Shown here: positions 4,453-6,188 of the stretch, in pieces
How positions within the stretch are numbered: position 1 is the first letter of the stretch
Layout: each line of letters opens with the position of its first letter
Assembly: GCA_902463875.1 (NCBI GenBank)
Contig: CABQHR010000109.1
Coordinates: forward strand, 1 to 6,188
Direction of reading: 5' to 3'
Length of the DNA: 6,188 bases
Source of the DNA: an uncultured Collinsella sp.
GTDB lineage: Bacteria; Actinomycetota; Coriobacteriia; Coriobacteriales; Coriobacteriaceae
Made by a program: the position numbers and the translations under genes
Notes under the pieces: generated by a model
Databases searched by the model: none
What the model saw: only the letters and a program-made list of their open reading frames with translations
Told to the model about the DNA's origin: nothing

Positions 4453-5586
4453 ATGTACATTTCCACACATCAGGCTCTACTCGACTTTTGCCAGCGCGCC
4501 CGCGAGTTCGACGCGATTGCCGTCGATACCGAGTTTTTGCGCGAGCGCACGTTCCACCCGCGCCTGTGCTTGGTCCAGATTGCCACCCCTGCCGAGAGCG
4601 TCGCGGTCGATCCTCTGGTGATCGACGACCTGACGCCGCTCGCCGAGCTTATGGGCGATGAGAGCGTGATCAAGGTCTTTCACGCCTGCTCGCAGGATAT
4701 GGAGGTTATGCTCCATACCGTGGGCGTGCTGCCGCGTCCCATTTTTGACACGCAGGTGGCCGCCGCCTTTTTGGGCGAGCGCCAGCAGATTTCCTATGGC
4801 GCGCTCGTGCAGACGTTTTGCGGTGTCTCATTGCCCAAGACCGAGTCGCTGACCGATTGGTCGCGCCGCCCGCTGACCGATAAGCAGATTGAGTACGCGA
4901 TTGATGACGTCAAGTATCTGATCGTTGCCTATACCGAGATGATGAGCCGCCTACGCGAACTGGGTCGTGTGGATTGGGTGCTCGATGAGCTGCGTCCGCT
5001 GGCCGACGAGTCGCACTATCGCGCCGATCGCCACGAGGCGTTCCGTAAGGTCAAACGCATCAATTCGTGCAGCCGTCACCAGTTGGGCATCGCGCGCGAG
5101 CTCGCCGCCTGGCGCGAGGACCGCGCCGAGCGCCGTAACATCCCGCGCAAGTGGGTCATGTCCGACGATACGCTGCTGGCGCTCGTCAAGCGCAACCCCG
5201 TGCGTGTTGAGGAGTTCCGCAGCATCCGCGGTACCGATCAGTTGGGGGAGCGCGACGTGGACGGTGCGCTCATGGCCATCAAGCGCGGCGCGAGCTGCCC
5301 GCACGATCGCCTGCCGCTCATGGTGCGCGGGCATCGCCAGATTTCGCCGGAGTTGGAGAGCGTGACGGACCTGATGTATGCGCTCATTCGCCTGGTTGCC
5401 GAGCGCTCGGGCGTGGCGACCTCGGTCATTGCCTCGCGCGATGACCTGGCCGATTACATCGAGCATCCTGAGCAAAGCCCCCTGCGCGAAGGCTGGCGCT
5501 TTGAGCTCGTGGGCTCGCGCCTGGACGATTTGCTTTCGGGCAATATGGGGTTGACGGTCAAAGACGGCAAAATTGAATTGCTGTAG
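4453..5586 (+). CDS. rnd: Ribonuclease D
   Basis: This 377-residue 3'-5' exoribonuclease of the DEDD-y superfamily trims the 3' ends of tRNA precursors and other small RNAs in the cytoplasm. From ATG 4453 the acidic residues fall at D25 and E27 (AVDTEFLRERT, Exo I), D82 (FHACSQDMEV, Exo II), and Y148 and D152 (YAIDDVKYL, Exo III). Each is three less than the residues I recall for the E. coli enzyme (28, 30, 85, 151, 155). A first HRDC domain follows at about 205-282 (SRHQLGIARELAAWRE... VEEFRSIRG), and the remaining C-terminus fits the second, degenerate HRDC-like domain. Length agrees with the 375 residues of E. coli RNase D. An in-frame GTG at 4417 would add 12 residues (MFFGPNLIRWVD) unlike the family, so the ATG is preferred, although its SD is weak (GATGGG). 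Divergent from the lipid kinase. Confidence 0.93.
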   Translation: MYISTHQALLDFCQRAREFDAIAVDTEFLRERTFHPRLCLVQIATPAESVAVDPLVIDDLTPLAELMGDESVIKVFHACSQDMEVMLHTVGVLPRPIFDTQVAAAFLGERQQISYGALVQTFCGVSLPKTESLTDWSRRPLTDKQIEYAIDDVKYLIVAYTEMMSRLRELGRVDWVLDELRPLADESHYRADRHEAFRKVKRINSCSRHQLGIARELAAWREDRAERRNIPRKWVMSDDTLLALVKRNPVRVEEFRSIRGTDQLGERDVDGALMAIKRGASCPHDRLPLMVRGHRQISPELESVTDLMYALIRLVAERSGVATSVIASRDDLADYIEHPEQSPLREGWRFELVGSRLDDLLSGNMGLTVKDGKIELL

Positions 5587-5609
5587 TGAAGCCTAACTGC
5601 CTGAATGGG

Positions 5610-5615
5610 TAAAAT
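5610..5615 (+). promoter_or_regulatory. Possible -10 box upstream of the zinc peptidase
   Basis: TAAAAT sits 35 bases before the metallopeptidase ATG in the 64-base gap after rnd. The matching -35 region is poor (GTGAAG at 18 bases). No terminator is visible in the gap, so read-through from rnd is as likely as a separate promoter. Confidence 0.28.
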
Positions 5616-5650
5616 GCCTCCAACGTGTAACTCGATTCGGAGGAATTCGC

Positions 5651-6188
5651 ATGCCTTATTACTATGGATACGGCTTTGGTATCGACCCGCTGTACCTGCT
5701 GGTTGTTCTTATTTGTACGGTGCTCGGTCTTGCCGCGCAGAGCTATATCAACTCGACGTACAAGACGTGGTCCAAGGTGCGCTCGGACGGCGATACGGGC
5801 GCTGCGGTTGCTCGCCGCATGCTCGACGCCAACGGTTGCAACGCCGTGGGTATCAAGGGCGTTGCCGGCGAGCTCACCGACCATTACAACCCGCAGGACA
5901 ACAACCTGTATCTGTCGGACGCCAACCGTTCGGGTGGGTCGGTCGCAAGCGTTGCCGTCGCCTGCCACGAGGCGGGCCATGCCGCCCAGCGTCAAAGCGG
6001 CTACGCCATGATGAAAGTACGCACCGCCCTCGTGCCGGTTGTCAACTTTACCCAGAATACCTGGACGATCGTGCTGCTCATGGGCCTGTTCATGAACATC
6101 GCGGGACTCACGACCCTCGCGCTGATCTTCTTTTCGTTTAGCGTGCTGTTCCAGCTGGTTACGCTGCCGGTCGAGATCGATGCCAGCC
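5651..6188 (+). CDS. Membrane zinc metallopeptidase, YugP family (cut by window end)
   Basis: An open frame from ATG 5651 runs without a stop to the window end (179 codons seen). GGAGGA at 5639-5644, 6 bases upstream, is a strong ribosome binding site. The N-terminus MPYYYGYGFGIDPLYL leads into a first membrane segment (about 12-30). A soluble part follows with ARRMLDANG (54-62), ending in the zinc-binding HEAGH motif (H106, E107, H110). Two more hydrophobic stretches (about 125-147 and 150-172) precede LPVEIDAS (172-179), whose glutamate (175) is the expected third zinc ligand. This arrangement is characteristic of the neutral zinc metallopeptidase family of YugP (about 225 residues), so roughly the last 45-50 residues are missing. 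Cellular substrates of the family are poorly known. The gene may share a transcript with rnd. Confidence 0.9.
   Translation, partial: MPYYYGYGFGIDPLYLLVVLICTVLGLAAQSYINSTYKTWSKVRSDGDTGAAVARRMLDANGCNAVGIKGVAGELTDHYNPQDNNLYLSDANRSGGSVASVAVACHEAGHAAQRQSGYAMMKVRTALVPVVNFTQNTWTIVLLMGLFMNIAGLTTLALIFFSFSVLFQLVTLPVEIDAS

Noticed and set aside
4951..5475. 174-codon minus-strand frame inside rnd
   Set aside because: It is antisense to the HRDC region of a well-supported RNase D and has no ribosome binding site.
5605..6141. 178-codon plus-strand frame across the start of the zinc peptidase
   Set aside because: It overlaps in another frame the HEAGH-containing peptidase, which has the strong SD. The shadow is Arg-rich with no motif.

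Overview
The window looks like a high-GC, host-associated actinomycete of the Coriobacteriia, with Collinsella or a close relative the best guess. This rests on gene content and style: an LPXTG-anchored C69 dipeptidase, strong GGAGG ribosome binding sites, GC-rich genes and short AT-rich intergenic stretches. It is an inference and no search was run.

Layout. Positions 1-93 hold only a weak hairpin. A leftward block follows (all minus strand, read from right to left). A sortase-anchored family C69 dipeptidase (1067-3028) ends in a strong hairpin (1022-1055). About 80 bases further on is a promoter (-10 at 938-943). Its transcript first encodes a 22-residue leader peptide with three consecutive Trp codons (811-879), then an intrinsic terminator (744-774), then a TrpP-like tryptophan transporter (94-666). 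The leader has the parts of a classical ribosome-stalling attenuator: a Trp-codon run, an early hairpin, an antiterminator and a terminator. It is the most notable element of the window.

From 3048 to 3334 lies an AT-richer intergenic region. It holds a perfect 10-bp hairpin just upstream of the dipeptidase start, two copies of a 12-bp direct repeat, and the terminator of a second leftward operon. That operon contains a diacylglycerol-kinase-family lipid kinase (3437-4354) and a 30-residue single-span membrane protein (3335-3427) whose Shine-Dalgarno sequence overlaps the kinase stop codon.

The right end reads rightward. Ribonuclease D (4453-5586, rnd) is divergent from the kinase and shares a compact promoter region with it, where two opposed -10 boxes overlap. 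It is followed after 64 bases by a membrane-bound zinc metallopeptidase of the YugP type (5651 onward), which is cut by the window end.

Working together: a wall-anchored dipeptidase that frees amino acids outside the cell, next to a tryptophan transporter switched on when charged tRNA-Trp is scarce, fits an amino-acid-scavenging lifestyle. The two appear to be separate transcription units, so the link is by proximity only. The lipid kinase, RNase D and zinc peptidase look like housekeeping genes.
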